DNA of 64,000 nt from Thuidium tamariscinum (GCA_947034885.2 OX344753.2:13826001-13890000), one strand, 5' to 3'; shown: positions 1-17,038, counted from the stretch's first letter. Numbers and translations: made by a program. The notes: a model not told the origin generated them from the letters alone.

Positions 1-1522
1 AAAGGCTCAAGTCATTTCAATTTAGTAAACTAGGGTAAAGTTGTAGATGAAGTTTGATGAATCGAGTAGTAGTTAAACTTCATCTACCCATAACTTTGGC
101 TAAAAATGTCATGTAGAAATGAATTTTACATTCTTAAAATGAAAAAAAAGTTTTCTATAAGTTGGTGTTATTAGTTTGTTTGACCTATCTTTTATAAAAA
201 AACAAACCACAATAGCCTAGTTCACTTGACCAATTACCTATTTGCATTTAAAATATACTTATGGTTTTTTTAGCACATATGAGAACACTTAGGCACCATC
301 AAAAAAATTGTTGCTTGAAAGGCATTTTGAATCAATGCCTAGGCATCCAACTAGCTAAAAACCCATAAATGTCTAAAAACCTGGTTATGCATGGTTATTT
401 ATCAAGGGTAGGTAAATAAATGCTTACAAGGACCAAATGTCATTTAAGTGACAATTGGAATTCAAGTAGGTGGTGATGAAGTAAACAATGATAGAATGTA
501 TTCAAAGATAAAATGGAGGCAATCACCCATTTTGTAGGAACGTAAAAGGAAATCATGGTTGAATGTCCTAACCAATACTTATGTTGACTAAAACAATTTG
601 GGTGGTTTGGAAAATTACTTTAAGTAATTGAATTTTGCAATTTCAAAAATTTTGCAATTTATTCCACACATTCCAAATGGTTACTTCTAAGTTTTTTCTA
701 TTTGGATTTTAAGCAAAAATTTAATCTAGTATACAAGAGAGTGTAAATAAAAAATTACCAGTGTATTCTAATTACTTAATTTCTCCATATTGAAATGTGA
801 TTTAGAGTAAGGTAGACTCATTTTTCATCTAAAATTTTGTATAAGTATGCCTCACAAGATGTAGAGTTTTATAGTATAGAGGCTTAATTTGGTATAGAGT
901 AAAAATTTTGTTTGAAGAGGGCTTGAAGTTTACTGGGTTTTTTTTTAAAAATTTGTCACTTTATGAGGATATTCCTAATTTTGGATTGATTCATGTGTAA
1001 ATGTGTTCTTTTTTCAAATTTTTCTCAAGAACATTTTTTTCAAATTTTTAGATATAGTTGTAAATAATTTTCAAAATTTTGACATCTTCCAAAGTTTCCT
1101 AAGTTATTTATGAAATTGACCTACACATGCAATGTAGTTGAAGTTAAACAAAATTCCATTTTGGCAAATGTACTAAAAAGTGATAAGTTTTTACAACTTT
1201 TTTTAACACACCCTTGGTCCTTTAGGGGTTAATGGATGTTCATAGTCTTCTAATATTGTAATAGGTGATGTATGTAAAAAAAATTCAATTGTTATGCTAA
1301 AAATTGGCAACACCAAGTTATGACTAGATCCAAATAGGTGGTACATGGAAGGGAATTAATTTGTAGGACTAAGGTGACAACAAATAAAGACTATCACCTA
1401 TCTTCCTTTGACTTTATAGTATAATTGCTAATATTTTTTTTTAAATTTTATATTCTAATTTTCATGATTTTTTTAAATTTAACAATATGATCCCTTTTGT
1501 TTGAGAAAACATCTCCTTTTCA
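1..1522. other. AT-rich intergenic DNA, no gene seen
   Basis: I see no coding exon, RNA gene or complete element here. Near 1204-1225 the sequence reads like the right end of a TTAA-bounded element (a TTTAGGGGTTAA terminus). A truncated copy of that family may therefore occupy the preceding few hundred bases, but I could not find its left end. Confidence 0.5.
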
Positions 1523-2449
1523 TTAACCCCTAAAGTCCCAAAGTCCCCTCGGGGGACACTTGGGATTTCGGGCAGGCTCGTGTGACTTGAAATTTTGACC
1601 TGATTTTTTGAAACTTTTTTTGAAGATAGGGAATTACATCAGCTTTCTAAAAATATAATTTTTTTTTCAATCGGTGCCTGGGAGCAGAAGTTTTGCCATC
1701 CAAAGTTAAAAAGCAGTTTGGCGGGCAGAAAAAAAAAACCACAAAAAAATGAAATTTTTTTTTTCAATTTTTTTTCTGAAAGATTATGTTTTTGTCTACA
1801 TTTGAAGCTTTGATTCATCCTATTTGGATTAATAATGAAAAAGTTATGGACAATCTTGTTTTTCGGGCAATCTAAGCATCTTCTTCAAAAAACAACTTTT
1901 AGAATTCATTTTTGAATGCAATTTTCAATTTTTTTCAAATGTTATTTTTTGACAAGGTTAAGTTTGTTTTCAAGAACAATCCCACCGTTGGAATTATGAT
2001 TTTTTAATTCCATCTAAGGGCTATTAACAATTTAGTATTTTGTTCACCTTTGGACCTACTTCTACTTAACAATTTTTTTATATGTGAAAAGCAAGTTTTG
2101 ACATTCTGAAATTTTTTTCCCCAAATCTCAACTCAAATGTTCAAGATAAAAAATTTTAACCTTATGGTGTGTAGTGCAAAAAAATCCACAAATGGCCATC
2201 AAAGTCACCTGAAATTGCAGGCCGCAATTGAGAAAAACTTTTTTTTTCAACTTCAAATGCTAATATCTTCAAATCCGTATGGTCAAACTTCATGAAATTC
2301 TTACCACATGATTTGAGACAAGTGAAGTACAAGATCCTACGGTTAGATTCTAAGAAAAAAGTTTTTTAGGTTTCTTGAGTGATTGCAACAAAAATGGCAG
2401 TTTTCAGTGGTTTCAGAGCCAGAAAATGCCTTGGGAACTTAGGGGTTAA
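1523..2449. mobile_element. TTAA-bounded non-autonomous element, copy 1 (927 bp)
   Basis: The element begins TTAACCCCTAAAG and ends CTTAGGGGTTAA, so the termini are inverted and both edges carry TTAA. The interior has no usable reading frame and is rich in A/T runs. Internal stretches are shared with 50722-51662 and, in reverse complement, with 18449-19391, 52.2-52.9 kb and 56294-57220. An example is the segment around 1800-1860 about a weakly conserved GATTCAT and AAAGTTATGGAC. TTAA duplication next to CCC termini is the signature of the piggyBac superfamily. Assignment to it is inference, because no transposase is present. Confidence 0.7.
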
Positions 2450-5021
2450 ATAAACATCTATTTTTTTAATAATTTTTCACACCTTTCATAACCACCATTG
2501 TCATATTTGTTATTTCTTCTTAATTACTTCAATTTATTAGTACCAATTGCTCTTACAAGCTTGATGTGATAGTGAAATTTTCACCAATTGACAATCTATT
2601 ATGTACCAGACAACATGGGTAGATGGCTTGAGAAACCAACTTTGAGACAATTCTAAGTAGAATCCTCTATCCCATATACTGAAGAACTTACTTCTAGGTG
2701 CCCCCACAAAATCCAACAATTACGATTTAAGATTTAGAAAGAGACTCGTGATGACATGGGAATCAATTCAACAACTTGTTGATTAGATATATTATTTTGA
2801 ATAGGGATCTTTTGCCATTCAATTTTTTTTTAACAATCCCCCTACTAGAATTTTTGCTCAAAATAAAAACCATGGATTTAATCCTTCTTGGAAAGCACTT
2901 TCTCCAAAGACAAACTTTAATATGAAAAATTCTTTCTAAATTAATCTTTGCTACAATTCTATACTTGGGAATAAAACTTAAATGTTTATAGAATATGTCT
3001 TTTATATTTGTTATAAATAGAAACTATCTATAAGCCAAATTTAACAAAATTTGAAAGTAGACAAACACCGTAATTATGGCCAAATTCTAAATTCTTAAGG
3101 TGGGTAGGTGCATAAATAAAAGAAATTTATGCCATTGAAGCTACATTGATTTGTTCTTTTAGTGCATATAATACTAATTTGCCAAAGTCATGCTATATGT
3201 AAATTAAATTAATTAGTGTAGATTGAAGTATTATTAAATTTCATCAAATTCCGCAAGAATTAAAATTTTCTAGTGATACTAATTTTCTAGGTGATGTCAA
3301 TTTTCCTCTCACTAATAGGACACATTGCCAAGGTAGTACAACTTGACAGTGCAAAAGTGGAAATAAAGGTTTTTGCAATAAAAAATAGGGATAAGTTGGT
3401 AGAAAAAGTGTATTCTTTGATATGAGTGGTAATTTTATATGAAAAAATTACTTGATTTTAAAATTTATTTTGATGATTTTTTTGATAATTTCTGAATGGT
3501 AATTATTGTGATAAATTTGAAATGCAACTTGGCCTTAATTAATTAATTCTTTTCTTTAGCTTTATTTATATCTATATGGTATTTTTTATGCATGTTGATT
3601 ATAATATTATAATCCCATATATTCTTCATATACTAGTTTTTACATATACCAATAACTTTTAGCTTTAGAGATACTTTCTAATCTATGCACAGAAGAACAT
3701 TTTCATTCTTATAATACTTTAAAGTAATAATTGGAGATTTCAAATTTTAAGTCAACAATATTTTATTTTTTATAAAAAAATATTTTTGTCTTTCTTTTAT
3801 TTCTTATGGTGGAATCAAAGCACATACAATTATTATACCTTGACTTTGACTTCTTCTTTTACCCACTTTGTAAAGGACTACTTCTTCAGTACTACATGCT
3901 AATCTCTAACACATGCTCCTAGCAATGACGTAACACGGCTCTACCTATTGGGGTTGATTGGAGTTGATTGAAGTAAATCTCTAATTTTATAGAATGATTT
4001 TATGTTTGACAAAAAGATCTTGAATGTGTAATGATAGTATTTTAAATTCTTAACATACTATCTTTTTTGAAAGTATTTCAATTTCAATAGTTCATAACAT
4101 TTTTCAATAATAGAAGTTAAACATTAATTCTATATCCAAAAATAACCATTTGAGTAAAGTGAATATTGACATTTGTCATCTTTTTGTCAAATAACATGAC
4201 TACTTTTCATTGCTAGTCATTGAACTTTTTAAATTTATTGTTGGTCTTCCTTGTCATAATTTGCAGTCTCATCATAGAAAATGTCTACTTGGTCTCAATT
4301 TAGTGAAAAGAAGGATGGATGAAGCTACAAGTGTCATTCATGGTGACAACATTTGGAGTTGTCTTTTAGCATGCCATCTAAATTCCTGTGGTCATTTACA
4401 TAGGAAACCCTAATGAAGGCTAATCTTTTCAAAAGGAAAATACTTGACCATAAGTTTAAGGATATCTTAACTACATTGAATATTGACTCTTGTTCAAACT
4501 TATCTTTACTATACAATCCTAAAAGAACACATTTTGAATATAGAATTGTAACTAAAGAATAATGTGTATTTAAATCAAGATGAAAATCAACTAATATATG
4601 TTGGAACTTAGGACAAAGAGTTAGGACATTTTAGGTTTGGACAGTAAATAACACTTTTATGTTGTTATTATTCTTTGATTTGGTCAAATTATTATTATTC
4701 AAAAAATTTCCATATAGGCTTCTATATAAGAATTTGTCACATAAGTAGAGTTGCCACATCAATAAACCCACTTCGTGAATGGGACTACAAAACTTAATTT
4801 ACAAAAATTCTCTATTGTATTCAAAATAGTTCAATATGTTTAGCACTCAAACTTTGAGTGCTACTCAATTTGAATTTTGAAGAGATGATAAAGTAAGCTT
4901 TTTATATAAGTAGGGTGGTAAGAGATAGAACAACTTAAATGGGATATTTAAATTAGGATGACTAGGAGCTTTGCTTGTAGTTAAGTCTATACTAGGAATT
5001 ATGGTTAAAATATAATTTCAA
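2450..5021. other. AT-rich intergenic DNA, no gene seen
   Basis: The short frames in this stretch lack coding character and look like chance openings in AT-rich DNA. A segment near 2548-2600 (around a CACCAATTGACAAT core) recurs near 6280 and 7250, so degenerate dispersed repeats are present. Confidence 0.5.
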
Positions 5022-5345
5022 GCGTCATTTTGGCATAGTAGACTATTTTTTTCAAAAAATCTTTAGCTTAAGAAAGGTGGGAAATCAAGCCAAATTTCAT
5101 CTCCAAAAATTTGTTTGAGATTTTAAAACTCCAATAAGAAGTTATGAACAAATTTGATAGATGGATTGGAAGGGACATTTTCTTAGACAATTTCAAATAT
5201 CATCTCTCAAATTTGTCCATATCTTTTGATTGGAACATTGAAATCCCAAATAGATTTGTAGCAATGAAAATTTTCTTAATTTCCTTCATTTTCATGGTTC
5301 AAATTTTTTGGAAAAAGTATAGTTTATAATGCCAAAATGAGGTCT
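5022..5345. repeat. Imperfect inverted repeat (foldback) with axis near 5183
   Basis: The outer arm around 5022-5058 (containing CATTTTGGCATAGTA) pairs with about 5304-5345 (TATAATGCCAAAATGAGG). Inner parts around 5110-5156 pair with about 5200-5250 (an ATGAACAAATTTG core against CAAATTTGTCCAT). A related palindromic arrangement lies at 47340-47690, which shares the motif of a 'CCTCATTTAGGCATAG' arm. This looks like a non-autonomous foldback element, now diverged. Confidence 0.55.
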
Positions 5346-7688
5346 AAAATTCTACTTTGACAAAGTTAATAAATTACTAAGTCAACTATACAAATTATTT
5401 TTTTAGTGAAATCAACACAATTTTGTTGGTTGTGTACTAGGTTGCTAGATGAACATAACCCAAGACAAAATTGTTTTAATCAACATAAACATGTTCACCT
5501 TTTGTTGATTAGGGCCCCATTTTCTTGCAATTTTAAATAATATTTTATTCATTTTTCACAATTTGAAAGTGTAGGATCTTATTAATGACTTATATTATAA
5601 TCTTGCCTACATTAGATGAAATTTGAAAGCAACAGAGGGCTATTTCTAGGTTGTTCCCCTATTATTCCCTTTGTTGTCCAAAAACTATGAACTAGCTCCT
5701 ATTGCTTGATTTTTTGAATTTTTGAATTTAATTTTTAATATTAAATTAAATTTAAATTTAAAATTAATTCATTTTTATAATTTGACATGGCATGGTCTTG
5801 GCTATGTCAAAGTTCTAATATATTAAGTTCCTACAATTTGAAAATAGTCTAAGAACTTGAAGGAATTCAATAGAGCTCACGGTCTTTTAATGCCCCAAAA
5901 TTTCTTGTAATCAAAGATTTGAGTCTACAAGCAATGTATACATAAGATATGATTGATCAAAAAACAAGACAATGTTTTTTTCAAGGCTACTTGAGTTTTT
6001 GGTAAGGTAGCTAAGTTGTCAAGTTTTTGAACTCTAAAACTCAAATTCTATTTTCTAAAAATATATATTGACTTGTAAAGTTTTATTACCAAAAAGATAG
6101 ATCTTTGTAAAAATTAATTTTCCTAAAAGGTCTTTTGAATCTCTAATCTCAAAAAAATGTGAAGAAAAATCCAAAATCTAATTTCACTTTCAATGTCCAA
6201 AGCATCTATAGGAAGTAATTATTTCAACTTGTCAATGTCAATATCTCCTACATGCTTGATTTTACAGTTGAAAATTTCACCAATTGGCATTGATATAATA
6301 TTTAATTTCTTACCATCCAATAAGATCAAGTACTACTGCACTTCCTACATAATGAAACATTGAGATCTTGTGACATCAAATGCAAAAAAGACAAAAATTT
6401 CCAATTCATGAGGAAAAGGCAACTTCCACATCAAACAATGGATTTTCCAAAGGATCATTAGGGAAGATTTGAGGTCTCTAAGAGCTGTTCAGGTCTGTTT
6501 CTAATATTGCTAATTGCTGTCAAATCAACAATTATCAAAAAATAAATATAAAAATAAAAATTTATGATCTTGAAATGCCAAAAAATTAAATTAAATTTTT
6601 TTAATGACATGGCACAATCTTGACTATGTCAGATTCTTGCATTTGTGTATTCTTGCAGTGGTTTCTACACTCCCATAGTTTAAAAACTCGTAGTCTTTTA
6701 AAGGTCTCAAATCTCTTCTAATGGCTATGATTTATGATAAATTGCTTCGAGCAACATGCTTTCTATAAAACACATTGGTCAAGCTTGGAAGATGAAGGGC
6801 TAACTAATTGAAGTAGACTTTCAATGCTATTGAATGATGCTATGTTTAATAAGGAGATTTTGAATTTGAAATGATATTATCTTATTAATCTTTTCTTTTG
6901 AAAATATTCCAATTTCAATCATTTATACACTCTTTTAACAATAGAGGTTAAATGCCATTTTTTCCCATCTAGCTAGGAAAGATAATTTAAGCATAGTGAA
7001 TATTATAACTAGTCTTTTTTTTGTTTAACAATATGGCTCCCTTCCATTGATCTTCTCTATCAAATTCATTGTTAGTCTCAATTTTATTTCTTAGTTAAGT
7101 CAATCTATCAATGTCTCTATTTCCTACATGCTTGATTTGATTCTTTTTCACTACTTCTCTCTATCAAACCCATGGTTGGTCCCCTTAATTCTTAATTTTT
7201 TCATTTTGCCATCATCAATGTTTCTTGAGTATTTGACTCAATGGTTGAAATTTCCACCAATTGACAATGATATAATATTCTCCCTATATGGATTCATTGA
7301 TATGGACATCCAATGCTATAGAGCAATGTTAAGTGTTAAGAAGATTTTGAATTCAAAATAAAGTATAGTATCATGCTTAGCTATTAAGGTTGGCCAAAAA
7401 TATTTCTGATAATGAATGCCAATTTTTTTGGAAATTCATTTGCATAAAAACTTTTTATGTATGAACAAAAAAGAAATATTTTATAATATTAGAAAATATT
7501 CTTAATTTTTTGGCAAATTAATTAATTATTTGACATAAAATGCAGATCTTTATAGCTATGTACAATATCCGAATATTCCATCTATATCTAAGAGAGTTTG
7601 TTTGTTTGTCATGTTGAGATCTCTTGGACCTTACACCCCCCTTTGTCACATTCTTCATATTGTCGAAAATCTCTCGGCAAGGAGGGGT
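5346..7688. other. AT-rich intergenic DNA with degenerate repeats
   Basis: No gene is supported. Segments near 6230-6310 and 7100-7290 resemble each other (CCTACATGCTTGATT, then TTCACCAATTGRCATTGATATAATAT-like sequence) and are probably copies of one decayed repeat. Confidence 0.45.
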
Positions 7689-8688
7689 GTACAGTCGGGT
7701 ACCATAAACTTACGAATTTTTGCATTCACAGTGAAACAGAAGTTCATTGCCGCCCACTTTGACGCCCTCCCGAGGGCTGAAAAATTAATATTTTTCCACT
7801 AAATTTCTTCTACAAGATCCTCTCTATGCTAATAACATATGTACCAAATTTCAAGTCCAAATGATTTATACAAAAAAAGATATTCAAACATGTACCAACA
7901 TGTGTAGTTCAAAAAAAAAATTTCACTACTACCAACTTTGACACCCTCCCAAAAATCAAAAAGAAAAGTTTTGGCCATAAAATTTTTGGTGTTAGATCAC
8001 CTTAGTGTTACTAACTAATGTGCCAAATTTCAAGTTCAAAAGAATTTCCCACAAAGAGTAGTTCAAATTCTACCAACTAACAAGTGTAGCCATGTGGAAC
8101 AATTTCACTATGGCCCAACTTTGACACCGTCCCAAGGGCAAAAAATTGTTTATTTACCATGAAATTTTTGGCATGAGATCACCTCTATGTTGATAATATG
8201 TGTGTTAAATTTCAAGGCCAAAAGATTTACTTAAAAAAAGATATATTCAAAATCTACCAACATGTGTTGTTATGGAAAAAAAAATCCATAACTACACATG
8301 TTGGTAGAAGTTGAACTACTCTTTGTGAGAAAAAATTTTGAACTTGAAATTTGGCACATTAGTTAGTAACACTAAGGTGATCTTACACCAAAAATTTCAA
8401 GGCCAAAACTTTTTTTTCCAATTTTTTGGGAGGGTGTCAAAGTTGGTAGTAGTGAAATTTATTTTTGAACTACACATGTTGGTACATGTTTGAATATCTT
8501 TTTTTGTATAAATCATTTGGACTTGAAATTTGGTACATATGTTATTAGCATAGAGAGGATCTTGTAAAAAAAATTTCGTGGAAAAATATTAAATTTTCAG
8601 CCGTCGGGAGGGCGTCAAAGTAGGAAGCAGTGAAGTTTTTTTTCATTGTGAATGCAAAAATTCGTAAGTTTATGGTACCCGATTGTAC
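7689..8688. repeat. 1-kb foldback: about 400-bp inverted arms around a 200-bp loop
   Basis: The left arm (7689-8089) starts GTACAGTCGGGTACCATAAA; the right arm (8292-8688) ends with its near-complement GGTACCCGATTGTAC. Landmarks mirror throughout, including the ACTTTGACRCCCTCCC box, the 'GAGGATCTTGTA' block and 'ACTACTCTTTGTG'. The loop (8090-8291) is not unrelated sequence. It is a third, diverged copy of the roughly 175-bp module present twice in the left arm, giving the order 1-2-3-2'-1'. Direct copies of an AAGGAGGGGTGTAC motif lie at 7680-7693 and 8823-8840. A transcript through this region would form a very long hairpin. Confidence 0.85.
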
Positions 8689-12024
<3,336 letters not shown>

Positions 12025-13100
12025 AAAATGACTTCGCTTTTTATGATCTGGCTCAGTTTTTGGAGCTAATCATAGATTATTCACTTCTAGATTCCGTCCT
12101 TGCTTTGGTTATGTCTCAGCTGACATCTAGTAGTATAGGTTCCTCGAGTGATTCGCCACAGCTTACCCGTTGTCCACTTCTCAGTGGAAAGTTGGGATCA
12201 CTGGAATTGTAGTGTATTCTTTTCTCCTGCTGGTAATTTGGTGATAGATATGGGGAGTGATTTTGTAGATGGTGCGTCGTGTGCCACTGACCAAAGGGGG
12301 CTACCTCATCCTAGAAATTCTCTTGGTCATCAGGTACCTAACATCTTCTGGCAGCCAAAAGGGGGCTGTAGTAGGAGGCTTTGTAGACTTATCAGGCATT
12401 CACACTGGAAACATCCCCACTTCAATGCTTTTGCTCCACCTCTCGCGTTTTTGCTTTTTCCGGTGATGTTCGACTTTTGAAGAGATGGTATTAATTCGTT
12501 GTAGTATAAGTTATGTGTCTTTTGAATCTGTGATCTTTACTCTCGGTTACGTAATCGAGCTTTGATTTGACCCTATTGGCGTACGTGCGGTGGATTCCGT
12601 CGTCGATTCTATGATTTTCAAAGATTTTTCCTTGAGCTAAGTTAGACTGAGTTTCAACAAATGCAAAGCTAGGTGTCTAAAAGCGGCTACCTGAGCCCAC
12701 ACAGGGAAGCGACACGTTGCTAGGTACCTCAATTAATAACGTTCTAACGAATTGGAGACCGAGTCAGCGAAAGGGTGCATGAGAAATGAAGCTATCCAAT
12801 CGCAATAAAAGCTCATTCGAAAAAACTTTAACGGAAACGGAAACTGGTGGGTTCATATCATTAACCTGCATGTGCAGAAACCTTGGAATTTGAGTAAGTG
12901 GTCAGAGGATAAATATTCTTCCGTTGTCAGAGTCTTCACCTTAACCCTAACTGTTTTGAATAAAATTTATAAACATAATTGAATATCTGAATCTCCACTA
13001 TATTTTTTTTGTGTAGAACTGAACTTAGAGCATTCTTCAGTCAACTTTCCATGCAAGTATTACAAACTTTATCTCGAAGCTTTGAAGTTTCCTTGAATTT
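12025..13100 (+). other. Probable 3'UTR of ROP, then intergenic DNA
   Basis: The GC-richer composition of the gene continues to about 12.9 kb, then drops to AT-rich DNA. Frames at 11.85-12.48 kb overlap or follow the last exon and have no family resemblance, so I treat this as 3'UTR and flank. No precise polyadenylation site is claimed. Confidence 0.45.
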
Positions 13101-15698
13101 TATTTGGATGAAGTGCACACCCTTTAATCCCTAAGCATCCAAACTCATCTCCACAATTCATGATTTTGGGAAAACCTCCACAAAGAACTTTTTGGAAGTA
13201 TATTTTGGAATTGAGATGGAAATAGAAGTTGTAGAGTTTGAGTCTTAGATTCTATCCGTATGGTAAGATTCACTAATACTATTACCAATATTCTTTTACA
13301 AATTTTCAAATTCAAAATTCAAAATTCCTTCAAAATTCAATTACAAGTGAAATATTGTCATTTTTTGAGTAAATTTTGTTGAAATGGATCTAAAATGAGG
13401 TTCTCTTGACATTGTGATTTTTTGGAATTTTTGTATTCTTGGATTCTATAGCCTCATTTTTGCATTTCCAAGTTTGAACTAGAGTCAATGCAATTTTGGC
13501 TTGGTCACCACTTGACATACTTCTACATTTGTAATTTTGGAAAAATACATACTTTAGTAACACCAAATCCAACCCTAGGATAGCAATAACTTCATAAAGT
13601 ATCTTTAGAAATTAGGATGAGTTTCATCCAAGCTATGATGAGAGAAATTTAATTTTCAATCTATATATCATCTAGAAATTGGACATTGGAGTGCTTCAAG
13701 GTGAACACCTAAATGTTTGAGGCACCAAATTTTGGTATTGACAAAACATGTGAAATAAAATGCAAACCTTACTAAGATATAATTTTCAAAAGGTTTTTGG
13801 GAGAAAAATTCTTTTTGAAGTTTGGTTTCAACATCACAAATTTGATTTTGAAAATGAATGATAATGATTTGACTATTTAAGATTTTGTACAAGAGTGTCT
13901 ATTGCAAATGTTGATTTTCTTGTGTTAAGTGATCTTGGCAATGAGCTTCAAATACACTACTATAGATCTTAGAGAAAAAATCCCATTAGAAATTCATTTT
14001 TAAAAACTTGTAGAGTATATTTTTCTTTTTTGGTACAAATGAAACAGAATCTCATTGTAAGGGTACAATACAAGACTTGTCAGCTACAAGTGGTCTAGTA
14101 CAAAGTTATAGAATAGATTTTGAGAAGCTATAATTGATGAGAGTGGTGTATGTTATGTTCTTTTAACCTCATATTTTTTTGGTGACATCAATTTTAGATT
14201 TGACATGTGAAAAAGAAGACTAGAAGATTTCAAATCACTTTTATAGTCTTAACACTATCATCATCAAATATTGTAGTCTTTCAATCCACAATTAATATTG
14301 TTGTATTTTCTTTTTACATGACTATGATATCTAATATGTATACTTTGAATTCATGTGGATACAATTTAAAAAAATCAAAAAAACTTATTAAATTCTTGCT
14401 TTTTGTTCAATTTAGAAAAAATTTAAAGAAGCTCAAAATAGACCTTAGGCATTTAGGGGTTAATCCATAAAATTCCTTTGGCATTTTGAGTCCAAAAAAT
14501 GTTTAAAATAGTCACTTTTGTGTCCACATTTTTCCAAGGATTTTTCAATGAATTTTTTTAACTATGACAATTGTAATTCTAAGATCTTAATCTCAACTTT
14601 GTGAAGAATAGATACAAAAAATTTTACATGCAAAATTCTTACCACTTATGAGATTTTTTAGCTTAAAGAAGACCTTTTTTTTCATTGCATGCCCATTGGG
14701 AAATCTCAACTACAAAGTTCAATGAGAACAAGACAATTTTGAATTTAGTTTTGAATTTTTTAGTATAATGTAAATGCTAGGGTTGAAAACTACCATACCC
14801 CAAGGTTAGAACTTGAGTACATTTTGTGAAAAATTTAGGGACCTTGTATTATTATGATCTCTTTGTAAAGGATAATTAAAAAATCACAAAACATCAATAA
14901 ATTCATTAAAAATTAAAAAAATGTCTTTATCTACAATCTAGTTGATAGAATTTTTTCACAAAAGTGAAAAAATAAAAAATTTAAAAAGTTCTAAATCACA
15001 ATTTTATAGCCTACAACATGATTTTTCTTGCCATTACCTTTGAGGAAGAAGATTGTCCTATGTCAAGAAAATTGTCAAGTAGCAAATCCTCCCAAGTGCT
15101 TTGATGATTGTAGAAATTCAATTGTAGAGGTCAAATCACTCAAAAATGAATAGAAGATGAATCTAAATTGGCATGTGCACATATATTGTATTTTTAGATT
15201 TATCTCAAAAAAAATGCATTTGAAATTACAAATTGTGCGCACAAAGAAGTTGAAAAGTCAATAAATCAACTCACTGAAGCCTCAAAAACCACAATGTAAT
15301 TGCAAGGAATTTTAGAAGTTGAAACATTTATCACTCCCCTTGTCAATGATTGAGTATTTTGGGGGCTTCAAATAGGTACATTAGGTTGCTTGCTTGAACT
15401 TTTTTCAAGTTACTACATTTGTCCTAAAATAAGTGTTCAATTATGATTTTTGTATTGTCATGAATTAGATTTATACTTTTTATTGCTTAGCCTTCCATAG
15501 CCTCTAGTTGATCTTCTCTCACATGTGCCACTCCAAAACCTCATGCACTTTATTAAAATTAGACATTTATCTTGAGACGGAGGCAGTAAATGAAGTTTCC
15601 AAACCTAACAATCATTTTTTTTGAAATGCACGTTTATATTCTTTGTAACCGAGCAATGGGAGATAATTATTCAAAATTAGATGAAATTATCAAACTTG
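13101..15698. other. AT-rich intergenic DNA with element fragments
   Basis: No gene is supported. A TTAATCCCTAAGCATCC-like terminus near 13123 and a TTTAGGGGTTAA terminus near 14452-14463 look like ends of diverged TTAA-bounded elements, but I could not pair them with confidence. Confidence 0.4.
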
Positions 15699-15699
15699 A

Positions 15700-15810
15700 A
15701 GGTATGTTTACACTTGGTGGTAAGAGTGATGCTTGCAATGTGAATCCGGTCAAGAAGTAGGTCTAAATTCATTCTCAATAACAACACTCTTTAACACCAA
15801 GTGTGAACAT
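15700..15810. mobile_element. Small palindromic MITE, copy 1 (about 110 bp)
   Basis: The left part reads AAGGTATGTTTACACTTGG and the right part AACACCAAGTGTGAACAT, giving inverted ends around a short core (GCTTGCAATGTGAATC). A second copy with better ends is at 44897-45020. The core differs in orientation but is recognisable (GATTCACATTGCAAG). Confidence 0.55.
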
Positions 15811-16228
15811 GAATAAAGGCATGGAGATGAAAATTGATACTAAGTGATATATGGTGGCATTTGCAGCACTTTTGAGCAATTCCCTCATAAAAATTTGTGC
15901 CACTTTTGAGCAACAAATTGCTCAAATAAAATCCCTGCCAGTGAGGGTGACAGCCAAATTGCAGTAACTTAGGCTTTTTTTTCCACACATGAGAGGATTA
16001 TTAGCAAATGCATTTGCAAAGATTAGATTATTCGCATCCCAACACAGAATTAAAGAGAATCTAAGGACCCATTCACTCCACTTGGCTGCAACTTTGGCTT
16101 CGGATCCTGCTGTAAGTTATCCTCCGGCACAGAGGCTTGCTACTTGCCAATTTGCCATTCATCTCAGGCACCTGCAAGTTTTGAAACATACAAATACTGC
16201 TACTAGCAGAATGTTAAATCTGCCTACT

Positions 16229-17038
16229 ATTAGCATTAAAACAACAAAATTAGCGATTAAAACAACAAAACTAGCGTTTAACCCCTAAGTGCCGCCAGCG
16301 CCAATTTTTGGCGTTCAGCAAGTTTCACAGGGGCCAAGAGGACCTGAATAGTAGTTTTTTTCCTTCATTTTATTTTAGTGACCTTTCATGTTGAGTTGTA
16401 AAGAGTCTCCAATTGAGTTTTTAGTCTAACTAATGTTTGTTTTTATGTAGTTGAGAAGTAACTAGAGAAAACGGATGACAAAATTTGCCATTTTAATGTA
16501 TTTTGAGAAATTGACAAAATCCGAAATTTCTCCTTGAAAATGACATTTTCTGAGTTTGAGCCCAACTAATGAAATGAAGGTCCTCTACTCGAGTTTCTAC
16601 TCCAATTGAAATTTTGGAAAAATTTGGAAAAATGAATCTTTTATTGCAGTTTGCACTTTGGCTGTATTTTTAATGTCCATTACATTCTAATTATAGATGT
16701 ACATGGTAAATTAGTTTACACCACAATGATTTTCACTGTAATTTTTGCACATGGTCAAATTTTCAGATTTTTTGAGATTATTTTCAATTTGATATGATTT
16801 TTTTTCATTTTTATTTCAGAAAATTTCATAAAAAAACAATTTTCCTCAAAAAAATCTGAAATTTCAGTGAAGTACAGAGGACATGCAGTTTCATTTCTGA
16901 AAAATAAAAATAAAATTTTTCATATGCATCTGATTACAAAATGGCAACAAACTGAGCGACAGTGCAGCCTGAAACCAGTGGTCATAGGCTCGGCGTTTTA
17001 GGGTTAAAACAACAAAATTCGCGTTAAAACAACAAAGT
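16229..17038. repeat. 21-bp tandem repeat interrupted by a TTAA-bounded insertion
   Basis: The repeat unit is close to ATTAAAACAACAAAATTAGC. Two units lie at about 16233-16276 and about two more follow 17004. The 16278-17007 element splits the array. Taking the element out with one TTAA restores an unbroken unit, so this is an internal record of the empty site. Confidence 0.75.
16278..17007. mobile_element. TTAA-bounded element, copy 2 (730 bp), with readable target site
   Basis: The left end is TTAACCCCTAAGTGCC, the right end GTTTTAGGGTTAA, with TTAA on both sides. The interior is AT-rich, non-coding and only partly similar to copy 1, although the termini agree. It contains short GC-richer terminal stretches around 16288-16345 and 16960-16998. 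Insertion inside a tandem repeat shows TTAA is duplicated on integration. Confidence 0.72.

Noticed and set aside
1523-2449. CCCCTAAA ends as interstitial telomere sequence
   Set aside because: The motif occurs once at each inverted end rather than in tandem, so it is an element terminus and not telomeric repeat.
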